From assembly GCA_963736505.1 (NCBI GenBank), contig CAVTOZ010000003.1, forward strand, positions 1,364,001 through 1,428,000: a stretch of DNA of 64,000 bases, read 5' to 3'. Each line of letters opens with the position of its first letter. Positions within the stretch are counted from its first letter, which is position 1. Shown here piece after piece: positions 44,957 to 54,300 of this stretch. The stretch is from Solirubrobacter sp963736505. Its GTDB lineage: Bacteria > Actinomycetota > Thermoleophilia > Solirubrobacterales > Solirubrobacteraceae. Position numbers and translations under genes: made by a program. Below the pieces are notes generated by a model. That model was not told where the DNA came from. It did no database searches and was given only the letters and a program-made list of their open reading frames with translations.

Positions 44957-46072
44957 GTGCCGATATGGGAGATCGTGAGCCAGATCTCCCCGCCCATGCG
45001 CATCCTGTTCGGTGGCGCCATCGTGTTCCTCGCTGTTTGGTTCACGCTGTTGCGCCCCAAGGCAGAAGCCCCCGCCCCGGTCGCGACCACGACGACGACG
45101 ACCGCTCCGACCGGCAACGTCAACACCGGCAAGCCCGCTGAGAGCGGCCCCGGCAAGATCGTCGAGAAGGCCAAGTCCGCCGCGACGACCGCCGAGGGCG
45201 CCGCCAAGGCCGCCGCCGGCGAGTCGACCGCGAAGACCACGACCCCGACCACGCCGCAGACCGCCGCGGGCAGCGCGACGACGACCGCGCCCGGCGCCAA
45301 GGCCGAGACCGGCACGACGATCCCGGCCGCGACGCTCGCCAAGCTTCCGAAGGACGTCGCCGGCGCGCTCGAGGGCCACAAGGTGCTCGTCCTCGCCGTG
45401 CTGACGAACAAGTCCGCGCCGTGGCGCCCGATGGCCGACGACGACCGCTACGTCCGCAACACGCTCAAGAAGGTCAACCGCTACGACGGCGGCGTCGTCA
45501 TCAAGCAGGTGCCGCTCGACAAGCTCGTGACGTACGCGCCGCTCGTCAACGACCTGCAGGTCAACCAGACGCCGAGCATCGTGGTCGTGGACGGCAAGCT
45601 CAAGGCCAACGTGCTCGCCGGCTTCGTCGACCGCGTCTCGATCAACCAGGCGATCGCCGACGCCCGCAGTGCCGGCTCCGACCAGCTGATCACGGACTCG
45701 TACTTGAAGCAGGCCAACACGGTGTGCGCGAACGGCAGGGTCAGCGTCAGCCGCTGGTCGCGGCCGACGATCCGCGGCCGCAAGGCGCAGATCGCCTCGA
45801 GCAAGCGCCTGCAGGCGTCGGTGCACTCCTTCCGCGCGTCGGTCCGCAAGCTCGCCGCGCCGAAGCAGTGGCGCGGGCTCAAGCGCCAGTGGCTGGCCGA
45901 GCTCGCCGGCGAGCAGAAGGCAGTCGACAACGGCGTCAAGGCGCTCAAGACCAAGGGCAACGCGGGCTGGACCGCCGCGCTGGCCGCGCTGGACGCGAAC
46001 GCGTCGGTCAAGCTCGATCGCCGCTTCGACAAGGCCGGGCTCACCAGCTGCTCGAGCACGCGCAGCCAGTAG
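44957..46072 (+). CDS. Membrane-anchored protein with thioredoxin-like domain, no CxxC
   Basis: A protein of about 371 residues. One TM helix near the N-terminus (MRILFGGAIVFLAVWFTLL), a low-complexity Ala/Thr/Pro linker (about 35-120), then a thioredoxin-like domain: HKVLVLAVLTNKSAPWRPM, VNRYDGGVVIKQV, VNQTPSIVVVDGKL with the cis-proline site and a helical C-terminal region. The CxxC is absent, so it is unlikely to be a redox enzyme; it may be a substrate-binding or scaffold protein outside the membrane. GTG 44957 has GGAGG directly abutting it; GTG 44975 has a better-spaced GGGAG and may be the true start. Confidence 0.75.
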   Translation: MPIWEIVSQISPPMRILFGGAIVFLAVWFTLLRPKAEAPAPVATTTTTTAPTGNVNTGKPAESGPGKIVEKAKSAATTAEGAAKAAAGESTAKTTTPTTPQTAAGSATTTAPGAKAETGTTIPAATLAKLPKDVAGALEGHKVLVLAVLTNKSAPWRPMADDDRYVRNTLKKVNRYDGGVVIKQVPLDKLVTYAPLVNDLQVNQTPSIVVVDGKLKANVLAGFVDRVSINQAIADARSAGSDQLITDSYLKQANTVCANGRVSVSRWSRPTIRGRKAQIASSKRLQASVHSFRASVRKLAAPKQWRGLKRQWLAELAGEQKAVDNGVKALKTKGNAGWTAALAALDANASVKLDRRFDKAGLTSCSSTRSQ

Positions 46073-46093
46073 CCGCGTCTAGACTCGGCGCTC

Positions 46094-47506
46094 GTGGACA
46101 GCGAGCGCTTCGCAGAGCATCTCGCCGCGCCTGAAGGGCGCGGCGACCCGCCGCCGGGCGCCCATGACGGGGCGGCCGGCGGTGCCGTGTGCGGGGATCT
46201 GATCCGCGTCTCGGTCCGCGTGCGCGGGGATCGCGTGGACGCCGCGACGTTCGCGGCCGAGGGCTGCGGCGCGCTCACCGCCGCCGGCTCCGCGGCCGTC
46301 GCGCTGGTCGCAGGGGAGCCGCTGCTGGACGCCGCGCGCGTCGGCACGCACGCGATCGCGGCCGAGCTCGGCGGGCTCTCGCCCGGCAAGCTGCACGCGG
46401 CCGAGCTGGCCGCCGACGCGCTCCACCGCGCGCTCGGCGCGGCGGCCGCCGACGCGCGGATCGCGCCGGAGCCCGGCCGCACGCTGGTCGCGCTCAGCGG
46501 CGGCGTCGACTCCGCCGTCGCGGCGCTGCTGCTCAAGCGCTCGGGGCGCGACGTCGTGGCCGTCACCCTGGAGCTCTGGTCGGATCCGGAGAACGACGCC
46601 GAGGCGTCGTGCTGCTCGGCGCATGCCGTGCGCCTGGCGCGCTCGGTCGCGCACCGGATGGGCGTCCCGCACCTCACGCTCGACCTGCGCGACGCGTTCC
46701 GCGCGGGCGTCGTGGATCCGTTCCTGGCCGGCTACGCGACCGGCGAGACGCCGAACCCGTGCGTCGGCTGCAACGGCCACGTGCGGCTGGACGCGATGAT
46801 CGAGCTGGCCGACAAGCTCGGCGCCGCCGACCTCGCGACCGGCCACTACGCGCGGATGTCCGGCGGGCTGCTGCGCGCCGCCGCCGACCCGGCCAAGGAC
46901 CAGACGTACATGCTCTCGGCGCTGTCCGAGGCGTCGCTCGCCCGCATGCGCTTCCCGCTCGGCGAGCTGACCAAGCCCGAGGTCCGCGCGCTCGCCGCCG
47001 AGGCGGAGCTGCCGGTGGCGTCGAAGGCCGACAGCATGGACCTGTGCTTCCTCGCGGGCACGGGCAAGGCGGCGTTCCTGGCGCGCCACGCGCAGCTGGG
47101 GGACGCGCCGGGCGAGATCGTCGACTCGGGCGGGGGCGTGCTGGGCAGGCACGACGGGTTCCACCACTTCACGGTCGGCCAGCGCCGCGGGCTCGGGGTG
47201 GCGGCGAGCGAGCCGCTGTACGTGCTGCGCACCGAGGCGCGCACGAACCGGGTCGTGGTCGGGACGCGCGACGAGCTGGCGACGCGGCGGGTGCGGGTGC
47301 GCGGGGCTCGGTTGCACCGGCCTGACTCGGAGGTCGACGCGGTCCGGCTGCGGTACCACGCGCGGGCCGTGGGGTGCCGGGTCGTGCGCGTGGGCGATGA
47401 CGTGTCGCTGGAGCTGGCCGAGGAGTTCCACGGCGCCGCTCCCGGGCAGTCCGCTCAGCTGCTGCGCGGCGATGTGATCGTGGGTTGGGCCACGATCTCG
47501 CGCTGA
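46094..47506 (+). CDS. mnmA: IscU-like domain fused to tRNA 2-thiouridylase MnmA
   Basis: A 470-residue fusion. Residues about 25-115 match the IscU/NifU scaffold: VCGDLIRVSVRVRGDRVD, AEGCGALTAAGSAAV and LSPGKLHAAELAADALH, keeping C33, D35 and C58, but with Ala102 where the third cysteine would be. From residue 130 it is MnmA, which makes 2-thiouridine at the tRNA wobble base: PP-loop ALSGGVDSAVAALL (133-146), NPCVGCN (C223, C226), DQTYMLSAL and SMDLCFLAG (C318, catalytic). Three cysteines could hold an iron-sulfur cluster. GTG start at 46094. An MnmA alone is about 360 residues, so the extra domain accounts for the length. Confidence 0.88.
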   Translation: MDSERFAEHLAAPEGRGDPPPGAHDGAAGGAVCGDLIRVSVRVRGDRVDAATFAAEGCGALTAAGSAAVALVAGEPLLDAARVGTHAIAAELGGLSPGKLHAAELAADALHRALGAAAADARIAPEPGRTLVALSGGVDSAVAALLLKRSGRDVVAVTLELWSDPENDAEASCCSAHAVRLARSVAHRMGVPHLTLDLRDAFRAGVVDPFLAGYATGETPNPCVGCNGHVRLDAMIELADKLGAADLATGHYARMSGGLLRAAADPAKDQTYMLSALSEASLARMRFPLGELTKPEVRALAAEAELPVASKADSMDLCFLAGTGKAAFLARHAQLGDAPGEIVDSGGGVLGRHDGFHHFTVGQRRGLGVAASEPLYVLRTEARTNRVVVGTRDELATRRVRVRGARLHRPDSEVDAVRLRYHARAVGCRVVRVGDDVSLELAEEFHGAAPGQSAQLLRGDVIVGWATISR

Positions 47507-47528
47507 ACGTCAACTGCGCTGGTAAGGG
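47504..47528. repeat. Inverted repeat, left copy (mate 47704-47728)
   Basis: A 25-base sequence beginning at the mnmA stop codon recurs inverted at 47704-47728 within the 3' end of the NUDIX gene, with 23 of 25 bases matching. The copies flank a 175-base stretch with an internal long hairpin (47580-47630). The arrangement resembles a small non-autonomous repeat element or a bidirectional terminator complex. Confidence 0.6.
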
Positions 47529-47579
47529 GTGGGTCAGTTTGCCTCGCGGTTCGCGAGGCGGAAACGATCATGGCTCCGA

Positions 47580-47630
47580 GGGGGTGCGCTACGAAAGCGT
47601 CCTCACAGGACGCTTTCGTGACGCACCCCC
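47580..47630. terminator. Long hairpin between convergent mnmA and NUDIX genes
   Basis: Arms of 23 bases (47580-47602 and 47608-47630) pair with two mismatches around a 5-base loop TCACA; outer part GGGGGTGCG/CGCACCCCC, inner part ACGAAAGCGTCC/GGACGCTTTCGT. It lies in a convergent gap, so a bidirectional transcription stop is likely. A smaller hairpin CCTCGCG-GTT-CGCGAGG lies at 47542-47558. Confidence 0.65.
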
Positions 47631-47687
47631 CTTGTTCGCAGCGCGGTCGTGGTCGATCGTGATCGCCGAGCCGAACCTGGTGAGCGG

Positions 47688-48242
47688 TTATGGGAAACCG
47701 CCGCCCTCACCCGCGCAGTTGACGTTCAAGTGCCACGCGGCCACGCTTGCGGCGTCCCGGATCGCGTTGTCGCGGACCATTCGCTCGACCTCGGCCACGC
47801 TGAACCGCCCCACGACGAGCCCGTGCTCCGTCGTCTCCAAGGACTGGGGCCCGGGTTCGAGTCCCGTCGCGCGCCACACGTCGACCGGCTGGTTGGACAT
47901 GCCGTAGGCGAAGTACAAGCGCCCGAGCAGCGTCAACGAAGCGGCCCGCAGCCCCGTCTCCTCGGCCAGCTCGCCCCGCGCGAGCGATTCGGCGGACGCG
48001 CCCGGCTCGTCCTCCCAAGCGCCCTGCGGGAACTCCCAGAAGCGCTCGCCGACCGGGTGGCGGTACTGCTCGACCAGCCAGACGTCGTCGCCCTCGATCG
48101 GGACGATGATCGCGGCGGGGCCTTTCTCGATCCAGCCGTAGAGACCCGGTGACCCGTCCTCGCGCTCCAGACGGTCCTCGTGGAGCCGCATCCAGCGGTT
48201 CTCGTAGACGACGCGGGTTGAAGTGACGCGGGGAGGACGCAC
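47688..48242 (-). CDS. NUDIX hydrolase (ADP-ribose pyrophosphatase-like)
   Basis: A 184-residue hydrolase of nucleoside diphosphates linked to another moiety. The NUDIX box reads GAWEDEPGASAESLARGELAEETGL: the catalytic glutamates EExG are present, with Gly for the usual Arg of REL. Upstream, VEQYRHPVGERFWEFPQG is the ADP-ribose pyrophosphatase pattern. The last about 13 residues (NVNCAGEGGGFP) derive from the inverted repeat, so the protein may have been extended by it. Divergent from alaS with only 17 bases between starts. Confidence 0.85.
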   Translation of the reverse strand: MRPPRVTSTRVVYENRWMRLHEDRLEREDGSPGLYGWIEKGPAAIIVPIEGDDVWLVEQYRHPVGERFWEFPQGAWEDEPGASAESLARGELAEETGLRAASLTLLGRLYFAYGMSNQPVDVWRATGLEPGPQSLETTEHGLVVGRFSVAEVERMVRDNAIRDAASVAAWHLNVNCAGEGGGFP

Positions 48243-48259
48243 CTAGACTGCATCCTGCC

Positions 48260-50893
48260 ATGACCTCAGACGAGATCCGCGAGCGCTTCCTCAGCTTCTT
48301 CGAGAGCCGTGACCACCGCCGGCTCCCCTCCGGCTCGCTGGTCCCGGCCGAGCACGATCCCTCGGTGCTGCTCACGACGGCCGGCATGCATCCGCTCAAG
48401 CCCTACTTCCAGGGCCGCGAGAAGCCGCCGCATCACCGCCTGACGTCGTGCCAGAAGTGCTTCCGCACGCCCGACATCGACAAGGTCGGCACGACGACGC
48501 GGCACCTGACGTTCTTCGAGATGCTCGGCAACTTCTCGCTCGGCGACTACTTCAAGAAGGGCGCCGCGGAGTTCGCCTGGGAGCTGTCGACCCAGGGCTT
48601 CGGCTTCAACCCCGATGAGATCTGGGTCACGGTCTTCGAGGGCGACGAGGAGCTCGGCCTCGGCCCGGACCAGGAGGCGATCGACGCCTGGCTGGAGATC
48701 GGCGTGCCGCGCGAGCGGATCGTCGAGTGCCCGCGCAGCGAGAACTTCTGGCAGGCGGGGGAGACCGGCCCGTGCGGGCCGTGCAGCGAGCTCTATCTCG
48801 ACCGCGGGCCGGACTTCGGCAAGCCGGACGACCTGCCCGGCGGCGACAACGAGCGCTTCCTGGAGTACTGGAACCTCGTCTTCATGCAGTTCGACCAGAA
48901 CCCGGTCGGGACGCTCAAGCCGCTGCCCGCGCAGAACATCGACACCGGGCTCGGCCTCAACCGCCTGGCGGCGATCCTGCAGGGCGTCACGACGGTGTTC
49001 GAGACCGACCAGTTCGTGCCGCTGATCGCGCTCGGCGAGGAGCTGTCGGGCAAGACGTACGGCACAGACTTCCCGACCGACCGCGCGCTGCGCGTCCTGG
49101 CCGACCACACGCGCGGCATGAGCGCGCTGATCGCCGACGGCGTCGTGCCGTCCAACGAGGACCGCGGCTACGTCCTGCGCCGGCTGATGCGCCGCGCGAT
49201 CGTCCAGGGCCGTCAGCTCGGCATCGAGCCCGGCTTCCTGACCCGCTACGCGCCGGTCGTGCGCGACACGATGGGCCGCGCGTACCCCGAGCTGATCGAG
49301 CAGAAGGACACGATCGACATGTGGGTGCGGACGGAGGAGGAGACCTTCAACCGCACGCTGGAGCAGGGGCTGAAGCTGCTCGAGGACGTGATCGAGCGCG
49401 CGCGCGACGAAGGCCGCGAGGGCATCGGCGCCGAGGAGGCGTTCCGCCTGCACGACACGTTCGGCTTCCCGTTCGACCTCACGCTCGAGATCGCGGCGGA
49501 GCGCGGCCTCGGCGTCGACAACCAGGGCTTCGAGGAGCTGATGGAGCAGCAGCGCGTGCGCGCACGCGCGACCGAGGGCCGCGAGGGCCAGGACCGCTCG
49601 CGCGACGCGCTGCGCGCGTTCGCAGCGAGCGCCGGCGGCGCGACCGTCTTCACCGGCTACGAGACGATCGAGCAGGCGACCGCCGTCGCGGGCGTCGAGC
49701 ACCAGAACGGCCACGTCGTGGCCAAGCTCGTCGAGTCGCCGTTCTACGCGACCGGCGGCGGCCAGGTGCACGACCTGGGCACGATCGAGTGCGAGCACGG
49801 CGACTGCCGCGCGCGCGTCGTCGACGTCGTGCGGCTCGGCGACGACCAGGCGCTCGTGCTCGAGCCCGAGGCGGGCGAGCTGAAGATCGGCGAGCGCGTG
49901 ATCGCGCGCGTCGACGCGAGGGCGCGCCGCCCGACCGAGTGCAACCACACCGCGACGCACCTGCTGCACGCGGCGCTGCGCGAGACGCTCGGCACGCACG
50001 TGCGCCAGGCGGGCTCCTACGTCGGCCCGGACAAGCTGCGCTTCGACTTCACGCACGGCTCGCCGCTGACGCCCGACGAGCTGCGCGCGGTCGAGGACCG
50101 GGTGAACGAGATGGTGCTGGCGAACATGCCCGTGCGCGCGCTCACGACGACGCTCGACGAGGCGCGCGCGCTCGGCGCGATGGCGCTGTTCGGCGAGAAG
50201 TACGGCGACGTGGTGCGCATGGTCGAGGTCGGCGACGGCACGTGGTCGCGCGAGCTGTGCGGCGGCACGCACGTCCGCTCGACCGCCGAGATCGGCGTCT
50301 TCAAGGTGACCCAGGAGACCTCCTCGGCGGCCAACGTGCGCCGGATCGAGGCGGTCACCGGCCCCGTCGCGGTGCAGCTGCTGCGCAAGCACGACCGCGT
50401 CCTGACCGAGGCGGCGGTCGTCCTGCGCACGCAGCCTGACACGCTGGCGAGCGTCGTCGCCGACCGCGAGCAGAAGCGGCGCGAGCTCGAGAAGCAGCTG
50501 CGCTCCGGCGCGGCGGCCGCGGCGCCGCAGCTCGGCGCCGAGTCGATCGTCGAGCTCGACGGCGTACGCGCGGTGTTCGAGATCAAGCAGGTCGCCGACC
50601 CGAAGTCGCTGCCCGACCTCGCGGACCGGCTCAAGAACCAGCTCGGCGATCCCTCCGTGATCGTGCTCGGCGCGCCTGGCGAGGGCCGCGCGTCGCTGAT
50701 CGTGGCGGTCACGCCCGGCGCGATCGAGCGCGGCGTCAAGGCCGGCGCGATCGTCAAGGTCGCCGCGGCGGCCGTCGGCGGCGGCGGAGGCGGGCGCGAC
50801 TCGATGGCCCAGGCCGGCGGCAAGGACCCGGACAAGCTGCCCGACGCGCTCGCCGCGGCGCGCGCCGAGGTCGAGCGCGCGCTCGGCGTTTGA
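48260..50893 (+). CDS. alaS: Alanyl-tRNA synthetase
   Basis: An 877-residue class II synthetase. The catalytic core has TTAGMHPLKPYFQGREKPPH, SCQKCFRTPDIDKVG, FFEMLGNFSLGDYFK and NIDTGLGLNRLAAIL. The editing domain has CNHTATHLLHAALRETLG (HxxxH zinc motif), and RELCGGTHVRST. A C-terminal oligomerisation domain ends with VGGGGGGRDSMAQAGGKD. The length and order are normal. It opens the alaS-ruvX-mltG-aroE cluster, with the ruvX start overlapping its stop. Confidence 0.96.
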   Translation: MTSDEIRERFLSFFESRDHRRLPSGSLVPAEHDPSVLLTTAGMHPLKPYFQGREKPPHHRLTSCQKCFRTPDIDKVGTTTRHLTFFEMLGNFSLGDYFKKGAAEFAWELSTQGFGFNPDEIWVTVFEGDEELGLGPDQEAIDAWLEIGVPRERIVECPRSENFWQAGETGPCGPCSELYLDRGPDFGKPDDLPGGDNERFLEYWNLVFMQFDQNPVGTLKPLPAQNIDTGLGLNRLAAILQGVTTVFETDQFVPLIALGEELSGKTYGTDFPTDRALRVLADHTRGMSALIADGVVPSNEDRGYVLRRLMRRAIVQGRQLGIEPGFLTRYAPVVRDTMGRAYPELIEQKDTIDMWVRTEEETFNRTLEQGLKLLEDVIERARDEGREGIGAEEAFRLHDTFGFPFDLTLEIAAERGLGVDNQGFEELMEQQRVRARATEGREGQDRSRDALRAFAASAGGATVFTGYETIEQATAVAGVEHQNGHVVAKLVESPFYATGGGQVHDLGTIECEHGDCRARVVDVVRLGDDQALVLEPEAGELKIGERVIARVDARARRPTECNHTATHLLHAALRETLGTHVRQAGSYVGPDKLRFDFTHGSPLTPDELRAVEDRVNEMVLANMPVRALTTTLDEARALGAMALFGEKYGDVVRMVEVGDGTWSRELCGGTHVRSTAEIGVFKVTQETSSAANVRRIEAVTGPVAVQLLRKHDRVLTEAAVVLRTQPDTLASVVADREQKRRELEKQLRSGAAAAAPQLGAESIVELDGVRAVFEIKQVADPKSLPDLADRLKNQLGDPSVIVLGAPGEGRASLIVAVTPGAIERGVKAGAIVKVAAAAVGGGGGGRDSMAQAGGKDPDKLPDALAAARAEVERALGV

Positions 50894-51288
50894 GAGTTCT
50901 CGCGCTCGACTACGGCGCCGCTCGCTGCGGCGTGGCGGTCAGCGATCCGACAGGGACGCTCGCGACGCCGCTGGACCCCGTCCTGCGCCCCGGGACGAAG
51001 AAGGGCTTCGCGCGCGTCGTCGCACTGGTCGGTGAGTTGCAGGCCGAGCACGTCGTCGTCGGCCTGCCGCTGTCCCTGTCGGGGCGCGACTCCGCGCAGA
51101 CCACCGAGACGCGCGCGTTCGCCGCCAGGCTGGCCTCCGCGGTGCCCGTCGAGGTCGAGCTCTACGACGAGCGCTTCACGACTTCGCTGGCCGCTCAGGT
51201 GGGCGGATCCGCGTCGCTCGACAGTCGCGCGGCGGCCGTCCTGTTGGACGAATGGCTGCATCTGCCGATGAAGGAGGGGACTGACTAG
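50890..51288 (+). CDS. ruvX: Putative pre-16S rRNA nuclease / Holliday junction resolvase homologue
   Basis: YqgF/RuvX family, 132 residues, RNase H fold: RVLALDYGAARCGVAVSDPTGTLATPLDPV at the N-terminus, VVVGLPLSLSGRDSAQT and VELYDERFTTSLA, ending with DSRAAAVLLDEWL. In E. coli this protein matures the 16S rRNA 5' end. TTG 50890 overlaps the alaS stop (TTGA). It is followed by 24 bases and the PAS/coiled-coil gene. Confidence 0.9.
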   Translation: MRVLALDYGAARCGVAVSDPTGTLATPLDPVLRPGTKKGFARVVALVGELQAEHVVVGLPLSLSGRDSAQTTETRAFAARLASAVPVEVELYDERFTTSLAAQVGGSASLDSRAAAVLLDEWLHLPMKEGTD

Positions 51289-51312
51289 CGCCTCGCCCCG
51301 GAGACCCCTGCC

Positions 51313-54300
51313 ATGAACCCCCCGACCACCCCTCCCACGAGCACGCCCGACGCGGTGCTCGCGGGTGCCGCCGAAGGCGTCGAACCGCCTGACGCGCTCG
51401 ACGCGCTGCTGCGGCAGATCGTCGGCGGGTACTTCGTCCTCACGGACGGTCAGGGCGCGGTCTCCAAGTGGTCGGAGCCGGCCGAGCTGCTGTTCGGCCG
51501 CGAGAGCGAGGAGATCCTCGGCCAGGGCTTCTTCGAGACGCTGATCGGCGGCGACCTGCCGCCCGCCGGCCAGGCGTGGCGCGGGTTCCTCGACCTCGGC
51601 GAGCCGCCCCAGGCGCCGGGCACGGTCAAGCTCATCGGCCGCAACACCGATGGCACCGAGTTCCCGATGGCCGCCGTCTTCGTCCCCGTCAAGCTCGACG
51701 AGGGCTTCGACTTCTCGCTCTTCCTCGAGGACCTGTCCTTCGAGCTGCCGATGAACCTGATGCTGCTGCGCATGCGCCAGCAGCACCCCGTCGTCGTGCG
51801 CGCGCTGCGCCAGGCGATCGAGCCCGTCGCGCAGCCGTGGGAAGGGCGCACCGCCGGCACGCTGATCGTCTTCACGCCGCTCTCGTCGACGCCGTGGGTC
51901 GAGCAGGAGCTCGCCCGCCGCCAGGCCGAGCGCGAGCTCGCCGACGACGCCGCCGAGGAGCGCCTGACCAACGCCGACCCGGGCATCCAGGGGTCGGTCG
52001 CCGACCTCGACGACGCCGCCGCGGTCGTCGCGCGCCTGCTGAGCGCGCTGGAGCGCATCGACGAGCTCGAGCGCGTCGCCAACGGCCTTCCCGCGCAGCT
52101 CGAGGAGGCGCGCCGCGAGGCCGAGCGCCGCGCCGCCGACGCCGAGCGTGACGCGCAGGCGCTGCGCGCCGAGCTCCAGGGCGCCGTCAGCGCCGGCCCC
52201 GACCTCGAGCTGCTCGCCCGCCTCGACCGGCTCGAGCGCGCCCGCATGGACGGCGAGCAGGGCGACGCCGACCGCCGCCGCGCCCTCGCCGCCGCCGAGT
52301 CCGTGCAGGCCCAGCTGGCCGCCCGGCTCGACCAGCTCGAGCGCGCCGGCTCCGATTCCGCCGCCGGCGCCGACGCCCGCCTGGCCGAGGCGATCGCCGC
52401 CGCCGAGACGCGCGCCGCCGAGGCCGCCCGCCGCGCCGACGCCGCCCGCGCGGGCTTCGAGGCCCGCGTCGAGGAGCTCGAGCGCACCCGCGGCGGCGAC
52501 GCCGAGCTCGCCGCCCAGCTCGAGCGCGTCCGCGCCGAGCACGAGGAGGCCGCGCAGGCCGCCCGCCATGAGCTGGCCGAGACGATCGAGCGGCTCGAGC
52601 GCGACCGCGACCGCGAGCGCGAGTCCGCCCGCGCCGAGCTGGCCGGCGCGCTGGAGCGCGTCGAGCGCGTGCAGCGCGAGGCCGACTCCGTCCGCGAGCA
52701 GCTGTCCGCCGTCACCGTCGAGCGTCACACCGCCGAGGGCCTGGCCGGCGACGACCGCCGCCGCCTGGAGGAGCTGCAGCGCGAGGCCGAGAGCCTGCGC
52801 GGGCGCATGGACGCCATGCGCGACGAGGCCGAGGCCGCGCGCGCCCAGGGCGCCGAGCTGGCCGAGCTGCGCGGCTTCGTCGAGCGTCAGGCCGAGTCCA
52901 CCGCCGAGCTGCGCGACGCGATCGCGCGCCAAGACGCCTCGAACGAGGAGCTCGCCGCGCTGCGCGAAGCCGTCGCCCGCTCCGCCGCGTCCTCCGAGGA
53001 GCTCGCCGCGCTGCGTGAGGCGATCGCCCGCCAGGAGGCGTCCGCCGGCGAGATCGCCGAGCTGCGCGACGCCGTCGCGCGCCACGACAGCGTCACCGCC
53101 GAGCTGCGCGACCAGGACGTCTTCAGCCAGCTCGCCGCGCTGCGCGAGGCGATCGGCCGCCAGGAGACGCAGTCCGACGAGCTCTCCGACCTGCGCCGCG
53201 TGCTCGCCGAGCAGGACACCGTCGCGAGCCGGATCGCCGAGCAGGTCTCCGACCTGCGCGCGCAGGTCGCCGCGCACGAGGTCGCCGCCGGCCGTGCGCC
53301 GGAGGAGGCCGCCGTCCGCGAGGAGGTCAAGTCCCTCGTCGGGGACGCCCACACCCAGCTTGCCGCGCTGCACGCGCGCATCGAGGTGCTCGCCGACACC
53401 GGGCGCGAGGTCGCGGGCCTGCGCGAGCGCGTCGAGGAGCTCGGCGGCGCCCAGCAGCATCTGACCGCGCTGTCGGAGCGCGTCGACGGCCTGGTCCGGC
53501 GCGACGAGCTCACCGGGTTCGCCGACGCCGGCGAGCTGGAAGCGCTGCGCGAGCGGCTCGACGGCTTCGCCGGCCGCGACGAGCTGACCGTCCTGCGCCA
53601 GGGCCTGCAGGCCGTCGCCGGCCGCGACGAGGTGCACGCGCTGCGCGAGCAGCTCGACGCGCTGCCCGGCCGCGAGGAGCTCACCGAGCTGCGCGAGCGC
53701 CTGGACGGGCTCACCGGCGCCGACGAGGCGCTCACGCTGGCGCGCGAGGCGCTGCACCGGATCGACGAGGTCGATCGCGGCGCCGGCACCGTCCTCAACG
53801 ACGTCCAGGGCATCCGCGACGCCGTCGCGCGCATGTCGGGCGAGCTCGAGGTGGCGCGCGGCCAGATCGGCCGCGCCGAGGCCGAGGCGCTCGGCGCCCG
53901 CGAGGCCGCCGCCAGCGCTGGCGGCGCGGCCACGGCCGCCCGCGAGGACGCCTCACGCGCCTTCGAGGAGAGCACGGCGATGCGCCGCGAGCTCGAGACC
54001 GCGGCCGAGCGGCTGACACTGCTCGGCGGCGACGTCGAGCGACTGGGCGGCGCCGTCGCCGGCGTGCCCGAGTCCGCCGCCGCCGCCCGCGCCGAGGCCG
54101 CCGAGGCGCGCGCCGCCGCCGACGGCCTGGCCGAGCGCCTGGCCGCCGCCGACGAGCGCGCGAACGCGCTGCGCGGCGAGCTGTCCGCGGGCCGCGAGCG
54201 GATCGACGCGCTCGGCGTGCAGGTCGAGCGGCTGGGGGAGACCGTCACGCACGCGAGCGACGACGCCGGCGAGCGGACCGCGCTGCTGCGCAGCGAGCTC

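Noticed and set aside
50017..53757. A 1246-residue open frame on the minus strand
   Set aside because: It is antisense to alaS, ruvX and the coiled-coil gene; its repetitive Leu/Gly/Ala content mirrors GC-rich codons of the coding strand. The same applies to long minus frames at 48266-50392, 43081-45411, 41787-43736 and 57430-59418.
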